Part shown: positions 26,374 to 35,823 of the stretch, one piece after another | Numbering within the stretch: position 1 is the stretch's first letter | Layout of the letters: each line of letters starts with the position of its first letter | Origin: CAXMST01 sp963700785 | Lineage (GTDB): Bacteria > Actinomycetota > Thermoleophilia > Solirubrobacterales > 70-9 | NCBI GenBank assembly: GCA_963700785.1 | Contig: CAVOYZ010000009.1 | Coordinates: forward strand, 48,121-112,120 | Length of the DNA: 64,000 nt | Direction of reading: 5' to 3' | Position numbers and translations under genes: made by a program | Notes under the pieces: model-generated | Seen by the model: only the letters and a program-made list of their open reading frames with translations | Databases searched by the model: none | Told to the model about the DNA's origin: nothing

Positions 26374-27063
26374 TCAGGGGCGGTGATACCAGGGCGGCGC
26401 GGCCAGCGCTTCCCGCAGCGCCTCGGTACCGCGCTCGAGCACCGACGGGCCGTGGGTCATCAGCATGCGCTCGGCCCCGATCGCGACCAGCGGCTCGAGG
26501 GTCGGGTTGAACCGCTCGCGGTAGAAGCGCAGCACGTCCTCGTCGACCCGCCGGTCCGACCAGACCCGCAGCCGATCGTCGACCCCGACAACCGCGTCAC
26601 CGAAGACCACCGCGTCGTGGCCCGGGAGGTGGAGTGGGTGCTCGTAGCGTCGCGGCCTGCCGATCGCGTGCGGAATCGCGCCCCCCGGCAGCTCGCTGCC
26701 GGGCTCGATCGGGCTGAAGGCGCCGGCGGAGGCGCTGAGCCGCTTGAGCACGGCCGGGTGCCCGTGGAGCGAGACCCGGTGGTCGGGCTGGTAGCGCTCC
26801 CAGAGCGGCTCGGCGCTTCGCACGTGGTAGGGGATCGTGATCAGGATCGCGACCGACCCCGCCGCCGCGACCTCGGCATCGAGCAACGCCAACACGGCTG
26901 ACGGATCCTCGGGCAGCAGCGGGTCGATCAGCAGCAGCGCGTCCGGGGCCCGGGCGGCGAAGCAGACCACCTCGGCGCCGAACTCCCCCGGGTGCCACTC
27001 CGGATGACGGCTGGACCAGCGCCAGAGGCCGTCGCCAGTCGCGATCGGGGCGGGAGGCCTCAA
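26374..27063 (-). CDS. MBL-fold-like protein with degenerate metal site, next to nuoI
   Basis: A 229-residue protein of metallo-beta-lactamase layout: an inner strand LLLIDPLLPEDPSAV, then ILITIPYHVRSAEPL where active hydrolases have HxHxDH, then LPGHDAVVFGDAVVGVD and a closing MLMTHGPSVLERG. Only the first His of the usual cluster (YHVRSA) seems kept, so a normal binuclear site is unlikely. The TTG at 27063 follows GGAGAG and sits 14 bp after the nuoI stop, so it is probably translated from the nuoI message. The function is unknown; a binding or scaffold role, or altered chemistry, is possible. Confidence 0.7.
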   Translation of the reverse strand: MRPPAPIATGDGLWRWSSRHPEWHPGEFGAEVVCFAARAPDALLLIDPLLPEDPSAVLALLDAEVAAAGSVAILITIPYHVRSAEPLWERYQPDHRVSLHGHPAVLKRLSASAGAFSPIEPGSELPGGAIPHAIGRPRRYEHPLHLPGHDAVVFGDAVVGVDDRLRVWSDRRVDEDVLRFYRERFNPTLEPLVAIGAERMLMTHGPSVLERGTEALREALAAPPWYHRP

Positions 27064-27077
27064 GCCGGGCCGCTCTC

Positions 27078-27539
27078 CTACTCGCCCTCGTTGCGCAGCG
27101 GCGCCCGGACGGCCGGTTCGGCGAGCAGCATCTCCTTCGTGAAGATCAGGTCGTTGCGGTTGTAGTCGGCCAGCTCGTATTCGTGGCCCATCGTGATCGC
27201 ATCGAACGGGCAGGCGACCTCGCAGTAGCCGCAGAAGATGCAGCGACCGAGGTTGATCTCGTAGACCGCCGCGTAGCGCTCGCCGGCGGAGACCCGGTTG
27301 TCGGGGTCGTTCTCGGCGGCGACGACGCGGATGCAGTCGGCAGGGCAGGCGGCGGCGCAGAGCGAGCAGCCAACGCACTTCTCGAGGCCCGTGTCCTCGA
27401 ACTTGTGCAACTTGTGCCGGCCGCGGAAGCGGGGGTAGACGGGTGTCTTTTCCTCCGGATACTGGATCGTCACCGGTCCCTCGACCAGCCGGGCGAAGGT
27501 CGTGCGCAGCCCCCGCAGCGTCTCGCTGAACGCCCTCAT
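27078..27539 (-). CDS. nuoI: NADH-quinone oxidoreductase subunit I
   Basis: A 153-residue ferredoxin-like complex I subunit holding clusters N6a and N6b. Two 4Fe-4S motifs are visible: CVGCSLCAAACPADC and CIFCGYCEVACP. It lies in the peripheral arm and passes electrons towards NuoB. ATG 27539 fits the family length; a GTG at 27587 would add 16 Gly/Pro-rich residues. It is cut off from nuoH by an SDR gene and from nuoJ by a lipid-metabolism block. Confidence 0.93.
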   Translation of the reverse strand: MRAFSETLRGLRTTFARLVEGPVTIQYPEEKTPVYPRFRGRHKLHKFEDTGLEKCVGCSLCAAACPADCIRVVAAENDPDNRVSAGERYAAVYEINLGRCIFCGYCEVACPFDAITMGHEYELADYNRNDLIFTKEMLLAEPAVRAPLRNEGE

Positions 27540-27673
27540 CGCGCCGCCCGGACCACCCGGCTCCGGTCCGCGCTGCACGGCGACCACCGACCGATCCCGG
27601 CAGATACGGGAAGTCCGCTGCGCTCTGTTCGGGCGGGGCCGGCTCCATGGTTGCTCGATCCTATCCGCGTCGA

Positions 27674-28633
27674 CTACTCGGCGGTTCGCTCGGCATCCGA
27701 CGCCTGCGGCGGCGACTCCCGGGGTTCCCCGGACTCGGGGAACATCCGGTATCCGCGGTTGCGGATCGCCTCCATCGCGACCGGGTCGACGGCATCGATC
27801 GTCCCGACCACGACGCCGTAGGGGGTCCCGATCCGGCGCGGCCGGTGGATGATCGCCTTGCAGACCCGGTCGCCGGCCTGCTCCGGGCTCAGGGCCGGGA
27901 AGTTCGCGTACATCGTCGTCGGCTCGATCATCGGCGTTCGCACCAGCGGCATCGAGATCGTCGTGAAGCGGATCCCGTCGCCGACCAGCTCGGCCGCGGC
28001 GCAGTCGCTGAAGGCGTCGAGCGCGGCCTTCGACGCCGTGTAGGCGGCGAACCGGGGTGTCCGGACCTGGACGCTGGCCGAGGAGACGTTGACGACATGG
28101 CCGAAGCCGCGCTCGCGCATCCCCGGCAGGAACGCCAGCACGAGCCGCACCGGAGCGAGGTAGTTGAGGTCCATCGTCAGCTGGAAGTCGTGGATCCGGT
28201 CGTACGAGCGCGTCAGCGAACGCCGGATCGAGTGGCCCGCGTTGTTGATCAGGATGTCGACGCCGCCGTGCTCGGCGAGGACCTCGCTGGTGAGCCGGTC
28301 GACCTCGGCGGCGTCGGCGAGGTCGGCCGGGTAGATGCGCGCCCTCCCATCGTGCTCGGAGATCCGGGATGCGACGTCGCCGAGGCGGTCCGCCCGCCGG
28401 GCGACGAGCAGCACCTTGCCGCCGGCCCGCCCGATCTGCAGCGCGGCCGCCGCTCCGATCCCGGACGAGGCACCGGTGATCAGCACCGTGCGTCCCTCGA
28501 CCGCCCGCTCCAGCGTTGCGCCGCGCAGGACCGCGAGGCGCTCCGCGAGCGCCAGCGGCAGATGCCGTTCGCCGACACCGAGCGGCAGGTTCATCGCCCG
28601 CGCGAGGAGCCTGCGTGGATCGAGCGAGGCCAT
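27674..28633 (-). CDS. Short-chain dehydrogenase/reductase between nuoH and nuoI
   Basis: A 319-residue SDR. The cofactor motif VLITGASSGIGAAAAL (~50), the NNAG stretch (LINNAGHS), the catalytic Ser in VVNVSSASVQV and YTASK (Tyr and Lys) are intact. After the usual core, the C-terminus continues with ~50 residues, including MFPESGEPRE, of unknown role. The basic N-terminal RRLLARAMNLPLG may associate with the membrane. It begins 4 bp downstream of the nuoH stop, so it is within the nuoFGH transcript. Similar SDRs act on fatty acyl chains or retinol-like lipids; the substrate is unknown. Confidence 0.85.
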   Translation of the reverse strand: MASLDPRRLLARAMNLPLGVGERHLPLALAERLAVLRGATLERAVEGRTVLITGASSGIGAAAALQIGRAGGKVLLVARRADRLGDVASRISEHDGRARIYPADLADAAEVDRLTSEVLAEHGGVDILINNAGHSIRRSLTRSYDRIHDFQLTMDLNYLAPVRLVLAFLPGMRERGFGHVVNVSSASVQVRTPRFAAYTASKAALDAFSDCAAAELVGDGIRFTTISMPLVRTPMIEPTTMYANFPALSPEQAGDRVCKAIIHRPRRIGTPYGVVVGTIDAVDPVAMEAIRNRGYRMFPESGEPRESPPQASDAERTAE

Positions 28634-28637
28634 ACTC

Positions 28638-29660
28638 TCAGGCGACCGTGACCAGGATCGCGGTGACGAGCACGTTGAGCGTCGCCAGCGGCAGCAGGAT
28701 CTTCCAGCCGAGCGTCATCAGCTGGTCGTAGCGGAGCCGAGGCAGCGTGGCCCGGACCCAGATGAAGAACAGGATCAGGGCGAAGATCTTGGCCAGCATC
28801 ACGAAGATGCCGAGGAGCGCGGGCGTCTCCCAGCCGAACGGCAGGTGCCAGCCCCCGAGGAACATCGCTGCGGCGATGCCGCTGACGACGATCATCTCCA
28901 TGTACTCGGCCATGAAGAACGAGCCGAAGCGCATGCCCCCGTACTCGGTGTTGTAGCCGGCAACGAGCTCGGCGTCGGCCTCGGGCAGGTCGAAGGGGGC
29001 CCGGTTGGTCTCGGCGAAGCCGGCGACCATGAAGATCAGGAAGCCGACGAACTGGGGGATGATGTACCAGACGTCCGCGGCCTGAGCGTTGGCGATGTCG
29101 ACGAGGCTCAGCGAGCCCGCCATCATCACCACGCCGAGCAGCGCCAGACCCATCGAGATCTCGTAGGAGATCAGCTGTGCGGCGGAGCGCATCGCGCCCA
29201 TGAAGCTGTACTTCGAGCCGGAGGCCCAGCCGCCGAGCAGCAGGCCGTAGAAGGCGATCGAGCCGAACGCGAACGCGTAGAGGATCCCGATCGAGACGTC
29301 GATGCCGTAGAGGCCGACCCCGTCGGTGACGTCGCCGAACGGCAGGATCGCCAGGGTTGCCGTTGCGCTGATGATCACCAGCGCCGGCGCGATCGCCCAC
29401 AGGTACGGGACCGCGTTGTCGGGCTTGTAGGACTCCTTGGTGAGCAGCTTGACGACGTCGGCGACCGGCTGCAAGAAGCCGCGTGGCCCGACGCGGTTGG
29501 GTCCGTAGCGGGCCTGGAAGCGTCCCAGCAACTTGCGCTCGGTCAACAGGATCAAGGGGACGATCTGCAGGATCACGACGAAGATCACGAGCGACTTGAC
29601 GACCATGATCCAAGTCGCCTCGGCGAAGCTCGTGTCGGCGAGCGGAAGTGCCCCGATCAT
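28638..29660 (-). CDS. nuoH: NADH-quinone oxidoreductase subunit H
   Basis: A 340-residue, eight-helix complex I subunit forming the quinone entry chamber. Signature stretches are ERKLLGRFQARYGPNRVGP (~40) and FAETNRAPFDLPEADAELVA (~215), the latter carrying the acidic residues of the E-channel. The ATG at 29660 lies 4 bp after the nuoG stop, with GAGTGG as ribosome-binding site. It precedes the SDR gene. Confidence 0.95.
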   Translation of the reverse strand: MIGALPLADTSFAEATWIMVVKSLVIFVVILQIVPLILLTERKLLGRFQARYGPNRVGPRGFLQPVADVVKLLTKESYKPDNAVPYLWAIAPALVIISATATLAILPFGDVTDGVGLYGIDVSIGILYAFAFGSIAFYGLLLGGWASGSKYSFMGAMRSAAQLISYEISMGLALLGVVMMAGSLSLVDIANAQAADVWYIIPQFVGFLIFMVAGFAETNRAPFDLPEADAELVAGYNTEYGGMRFGSFFMAEYMEMIVVSGIAAAMFLGGWHLPFGWETPALLGIFVMLAKIFALILFFIWVRATLPRLRYDQLMTLGWKILLPLATLNVLVTAILVTVA

Positions 29661-29664
29661 GCGG

Positions 29665-32225
29665 CTACCACTCGATCTTCTCGCGCTCGGCGGTCCCGAA
29701 GATCGGTTCCTCCTCCGGCTCCGCGGGCGGCTCGGCGATCTCGACCGTCCGCGCACCGCTGAGCAGGTTGGCCCCGTTCTCGGCGGTGCCCTCGATCAGG
29801 AAGGCGACCTCGTCGGGGGTCCGGTGCCGGATCGCCACATGCGCCCCTAGCGACTTCCCGTTGTCCCCGGTGACCACCACCTCGGTCCCGTTGCCGACCC
29901 CGAGCCGCTTCGCGGTCGACTCGCTGATCTCCACCGTCTGACCGGGCCGCAAGAACTCCAGCGAAGGGTTCCGCTCAGACACGAAGTCCGCCCAGAGATC
30001 CCGATAAGTGCCAAGCAGCAGAGCGCCGTCGGCGGCGACGCTTGAGGGGTCCGGGGAAGGTCCAGCCGACACTCGGGTAGCCGGCCCGTCCACCACCTCG
30101 GAAGCCGTCGGCGCCGGCGGCCGGCGGACGTCGGATGGGCCTTCCCCGGACCCCACCCCGGCCACCTCCTGCCAACGGACACCCGTGCCGCCGATCGCGT
30201 CGTAGCTGATCCCCGCGTACAGCTGCGATTCCGCCGCGAGCAACTCGAAGGCCTCCTGGGCGGTGCCCGCCCCGGTCTCGTCCCCGAGCTTCGTGCTCAG
30301 GTCGCACAGCGCCTGCCAAAGCGGCCGCACCGCCCCCGGATGGGAGATCGATGGGCGGACCCGCTGCAGGCGACCGTCGGGGTGGGTGACGGTGCCGTCC
30401 TTCTCCGCGTGCGACTCGGCGGGCAGGTGGACGTCGGCGCCCTGGGCCGAGCTGGTGCCGAACATCGAGACGCTGAGCGTGAAGCTCGCGGCTCCGATCG
30501 CCCGCGACCAGGCCTCCGGCTCGTCGAAGTCACGGACCGGATCGACGTCCCAGAGGATCAGCGCCTCGAGATCACCGTTCTTGAGCGCCGCTCTGATCTC
30601 GTCGGCGCTGCGCCCCGCCGGGGCCGGGACGAGGCCGGGCCCGGTGCCCTCGCCGGCGCCGGACTCGCGGATCCCGCGTCCGTTCGCGAACTCGGGCACC
30701 TCGTAGAGCCCGCTGTCGGGCCTGTCCGCCAGCCCGAGCGCCGCCGCGACCCGCAGCAGCGCCGCGGCCCCGCGCTCGCCCGCCGGGCCGGTGGCGATTC
30801 GCTCGCCCCAGACGATCACGACGTCCTCGGCCGCGTTGAGGACGGGCGCGAACCCATTCCCGTCGCCACCGGATTCGAGCTCGCCGGCAAGCCGCTCGAG
30901 GAACCCGGACGCCTGCCCGGGCTCGTAGCGGGCGGCCTCGAGGCAGCCGGACGAGCCGATCGCGGCGCCGCCGTCGAGCGCCGTCGGGCGCTCGCCCGCG
31001 ACCAGCAGGCTGGTGCCGTGGCGGCGAACGGCCTTGCGAATCCGCAGCTCGAGGATCGGCATCTCGTGCATCGGGTCGGTGCCGACCACGAGGATCGCCC
31101 CGGCGCGGTCGAGGCTCGCCGTGCCGACCGACAGCCGCGGGTCGTCGAGCGCCCGCCTGGTCGCCGGCGACGGCGCCGCGCCGCGGGTGCCGGTGATGTC
31201 GGCGGAGCCCAGCGGGCCGCGGACCATGCGCTGCAGCAGGTAGGCCTCCTCGTTCGAGCTGCCGCCGCCGACGATCGCTGCCACCTTGCCGTGAGCCTCG
31301 GTCAGGCCCCGCGCAGCGCGATCGAGCGCCTCCTCCCAGCTCGCCGCGCGCAGCGCCCCGCCCTCGCGGATCCGCGGCTCGGTCGGCCGGTCCGGGGACG
31401 CGAGCATCTGGTAGCCGAAGCGACCCTTGTCACAGAGCCAGCCGTCATCGACGTTCTCGTTGTCGCGGCCGAGGACCCGCGCCACCTTCTCGTCCCGGAC
31501 CGTGAACTTGACGTTGCACTGGCTCGGGCACAGCGTGCAGACCGACCCCGCGTCCTCGATGTCCCAGGGGCGGGCGCGGAACCGGTAGCTCTGCGAGGTG
31601 AGCGCGCCCACCGGGCAGAGCTCGATGATGTTGCCGTGGAACGGGGCGACGTAGGGGCGGTCGTTGAAGGTCCCGACGAACGACTTCGGCCCGCGCTCGA
31701 GCAGCTGCAGCTGCTCGTCCTCGGAGACCTCCTGGCTGAAGCGGACGCAGCGGTAGCAGAGGATGCAGCGCTCGCGGTCGATCTTGATCAGCGGCGACAG
31801 CGGGATCGGCTTCTGGAAGTGGCGCTTCGGGTCGGTCATCCTGCTGTGGCCGTCGCCCCAGCCCATCGCGATGTCCTGCAGCGGGCACTCGCCGCCCTTG
31901 TCGCAGACGGGACAATCGAGCGGGTGGTTGACGAGCAGGAACTCGACGACGGCGTTCTGCGCCTCCTTCACCCGATCGGTCTGGGTGTAGACGACCATGC
32001 CGTCGCGGATCGGAGTCGAGCACGAGGTCTGCAGCTTCGGGATCCCCTCGATCTCGACCAGGCACATGCGGCAGGCGCCGACCGGATCGCCGAGCTTCGG
32101 CTCGTAGCAGAAGACCGGGATCTCGACGTCGCCTGACTTCGCGGCGTCGACCAGCATCTCGCCCTCGGACGCCTCGATCTCGGCGCCGTCGACGACGATC
32201 GTGACCCGCTGCCGCGGCTCGCCGC

Positions 32226-32229
<4 letters not shown>
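29665..32229 (-). CDS. nuoG: NADH-quinone oxidoreductase subunit G
   Basis: An 854-residue iron-sulfur subunit. The N-terminal domain has a [2Fe-2S] set (CYEPKLGDPVGACRMC), then the His-ligated cluster motif HPLDCPVCDKGGEC, then CILCYRCVRFSQEV with a later CPVGAL. It also has C-x2-C-x3-C-x27-C (from CTLCPSQC to the Cys in WLCDKGRF), the pattern that binds the off-pathway N7 cluster found in some bacteria. The rest is the molybdopterin-oxidoreductase-like domain without cofactor. The ATG overlaps the nuoF stop. The region around residues 700-740 is Pro/Ser-rich and poorly conserved. Confidence 0.94.
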
Positions 32230-33539
<1,310 letters not shown>

Positions 33540-33612
33540 GCCGTGGGCCTCGCTCGTTCACAGCAGCAAACCTACCGGAACGGTCTCGAGACCCGGCGAC
33601 CCGCTGCCGCCG

Positions 33613-34392
33613 TCAACCGCTCAGCAGTGCGGCCCCCGAGCGAACTGCCGTGTAGCCCGCGGCGAGCACGATCACCCCGGCGAAGGCCCGTCGCAGGCCC
33701 TCGTTGCCGAGCCGCTCAGCGAGCCGCTGTCCCGCGATCGCGCCGAATGCGGCCGCGAGCGAGAACGGGATCGCCACCGCCCAGTCGACGTCCCCTGAGT
33801 GGACCCGGTCGACGAGCGCAAAGGCCGAGCCGATGCAGATCACGAGCAGGCTGGTCGCGACGGCCTCGGTCATCGAGAACCGCAGCCCGAGGACCATCAC
33901 CGGAACGATCACGAAGCCGCCGCCGACCCCGAACAGGCCGATGATCCAGCCGACCAGCAGGCCGTAGCCGACGACGCGGACGACGCTGCCGAGCTCGATC
34001 CCGAGCTTCCAGGGCCGGAACTCGGCCGGGCGGCGGGCACGGTCGCTGACCATCGCGCCGGCGCCGAGCACCATCAGCGGTGTGAACGCGAGCAGCAGGG
34101 CGTCCGGATCGAGCGCCCGGTTGATCAGCGAGCCGACCAGCGCGCTGACTCCCGCCGCGAATCCGAACGCGATTCCGGCCCGCAGCCGGATGTTGTCCGC
34201 ACCGGCGTAGGCGTAGAGCGCGACGAGCGCCGCGGCGATCACGATCACCAGCGAGGTCGCCTGTGCCTCGCGGACGTCCTGGCCGACCACGTAGACGAGC
34301 AAGGGGACGGCGAGCAGCGAGCCGCCGCCGCCGAAGGCGCCCATCAGGACGCCGATCAGGGCGCCGAGGGGCGAGGCGGCGAGGCCGCTCAT
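33613..34392 (-). CDS. TauE/SafE (TSUP) family membrane permease
   Basis: A 259-residue protein with about eight hydrophobic helices in two repeated halves. Each half starts with a Gly-rich turn, GALIGVLMGAFGGGGSLLAVP and GWIIGLFGVGGGFVIVPVM, the hallmark of TSUP transporters that export sulfite, thiosulfate, sulfoacetate or related anions. It lies 29 bp after the MBL/rhodanese gene, so it is likely the exporter for that enzyme's sulfite or thiosulfate product. The exact anion is inferred. Confidence 0.88.
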   Translation of the reverse strand: MSGLAASPLGALIGVLMGAFGGGGSLLAVPLLVYVVGQDVREAQATSLVIVIAAALVALYAYAGADNIRLRAGIAFGFAAGVSALVGSLINRALDPDALLLAFTPLMVLGAGAMVSDRARRPAEFRPWKLGIELGSVVRVVGYGLLVGWIIGLFGVGGGFVIVPVMVLGLRFSMTEAVATSLLVICIGSAFALVDRVHSGDVDWAVAIPFSLAAAFGAIAGQRLAERLGNEGLRRAFAGVIVLAAGYTAVRSGAALLSG

Positions 34393-34421
34393 CGCTGCTC
34401 AGTCGGCGCCCGCAACCGCGG

Positions 34422-35798
34422 TCAGGTCCCGTTCTCGATCGGCCAGTCGTGCTCGCCCCAGGCGTTGACGCCGCCCTTCGGGACGTGCATCACGTCCTCG
34501 GCACCGAACCGTTGCAGCAGGCTCGCGGCGACCCCGGCCCTCCGCCCGGAGCCACAGACCGTCGCGACCGGACGCGCCGGATCGATCCCCTCGGGAATCG
34601 AGTCGATGTCGTGCCACGGGGTCGGGATCGATCCGGGGATGTGGCCGTCCGCGAACTCGTCCGGCTCGCGTACGTCGAGGATCTGGATCGTGCCGTCGTC
34701 AAACCGTTGCTTCAGCTGCTCGAGCGTCAGCCGCGACGTCTGGGTGGCCGGTCGGCCCTCCTCCCGCCACGCGGTCATGCCGCCGTGCAGAAAGCCGCCG
34801 AGGTTGCGCATCCCGACCGCCTGGGCGAGCTCGACCGCGCGCGACCCGTCGAGGTCATCGCGGCCGGCGAACACGATCTGGTGGTCGGGGTCGGCGAGCC
34901 AGGCGAGCCGCGAGGCGAACCCCGGCTCGAGGATCGAGATGTGCGTGGCGCCCGGGATGTGAGCGTCGTCGAACTGCAGCGAGGTCCGGGTGTCGACCAG
35001 GAACGCGCCGTCGGCCACCCGGCGCTCGAGCTGACGCGGGGTCAGCGGGTGGGCGTCGACGCCGTCGGTCAGCAGCGGCCCACGATTGATCGCGACGATG
35101 TTCTGGAAGTTGGGCGGCTGGGCGCCGATCCTCGCCAGCGAGTCCTCGACGAAGCGATCCTCGTCGTCGAGTCGCAGGATCGGGTTGTTGGCCAGCTCGT
35201 AGCCGATCGTCGAGGCGATCTTCGGGCTCATCGCACCGCTCCCGCACATCGAACCGCCGAGGTGCCCGGGCCAGACCTCGGTCTCGGCCGGCAGTCCGAG
35301 CAGCTTCTCGCCCAGCGACTCGTAGATGCCGCGCGCACCCTCCTCCTTGTCGATCGCAAGGTCCGGCCGCGCGACGTCGCCGACGAACAGGGTGTCGCCG
35401 GTCAGCACCGCCCAGGGCTCCTCTGAACGGGAGCGGTCGATCAGCGCGAAGGCCGTGTGCTCGGGCCGGTGGCCCGGCGTGTGCAGGGCCCTGATCGCCA
35501 GCTCCCCGAGCTGCAGCTCCCAGCCGTCGTCGAACGGCTCGTGCGCGTAGTCGGGCTCGGCCAGGCGATGCACGTGGATCGTCGCCCCGGTCGCTGCCGC
35601 CAGCCTGCCGTGACCGGAGACGTGGTCGGCATGGTTGTGGGTCTCGAGGATGTGCTCGATCCGCACCCCGAGGTAGCGGGCGGTCTCCAGGTATTCGTCG
35701 ATCCCGAACTTGGGATCGACGACGGCCACGATCCCGTCGTCGCCGACCATGTAGGAAGCGCAGGCGAGGTCCTCCTGCAGGAACTGTCGGAAGATCAT
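34422..35798 (-). CDS. MBL-fold hydrolase with two rhodanese domains (persulfide dioxygenase-rhodanese type)
   Basis: A 458-residue fusion. Residues 1-~230 are an ETHE1/CstB-like metallo-beta-lactamase domain with ETHNHADHVSGH (metal site) and TGDTLFVGDVARPDL. Two rhodanese domains follow. In the first (~250-350) the catalytic loop reads VFAGRDDLDGS, with no Cys. In the second (~360-450) it reads TVCGSGRRAG, with the active Cys. ETHE1-type enzymes oxidise glutathione or protein persulfide to sulfite, and the rhodanese moves the sulfane sulfur. Neighbouring TSUP, DUF2892, VKOR and DsbA genes support a sulfur/thiol role. It lies 25 bp downstream of the MMPL gene. Confidence 0.9.
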   Translation of the reverse strand: MIFRQFLQEDLACASYMVGDDGIVAVVDPKFGIDEYLETARYLGVRIEHILETHNHADHVSGHGRLAAATGATIHVHRLAEPDYAHEPFDDGWELQLGELAIRALHTPGHRPEHTAFALIDRSRSEEPWAVLTGDTLFVGDVARPDLAIDKEEGARGIYESLGEKLLGLPAETEVWPGHLGGSMCGSGAMSPKIASTIGYELANNPILRLDDEDRFVEDSLARIGAQPPNFQNIVAINRGPLLTDGVDAHPLTPRQLERRVADGAFLVDTRTSLQFDDAHIPGATHISILEPGFASRLAWLADPDHQIVFAGRDDLDGSRAVELAQAVGMRNLGGFLHGGMTAWREEGRPATQTSRLTLEQLKQRFDDGTIQILDVREPDEFADGHIPGSIPTPWHDIDSIPEGIDPARPVATVCGSGRRAGVAASLLQRFGAEDVMHVPKGGVNAWGEHDWPIENGT

Positions 35799-35823
35799 CC
35801 GGGTTCTCCTTTCGCGGCGGTAT

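Noticed and set aside
30340..32136. Long plus-strand open frame opposite nuoG
   Set aside because: It is antisense to nuoG, whose iron-sulfur motifs are unambiguous, and its composition is that of a shadow frame.
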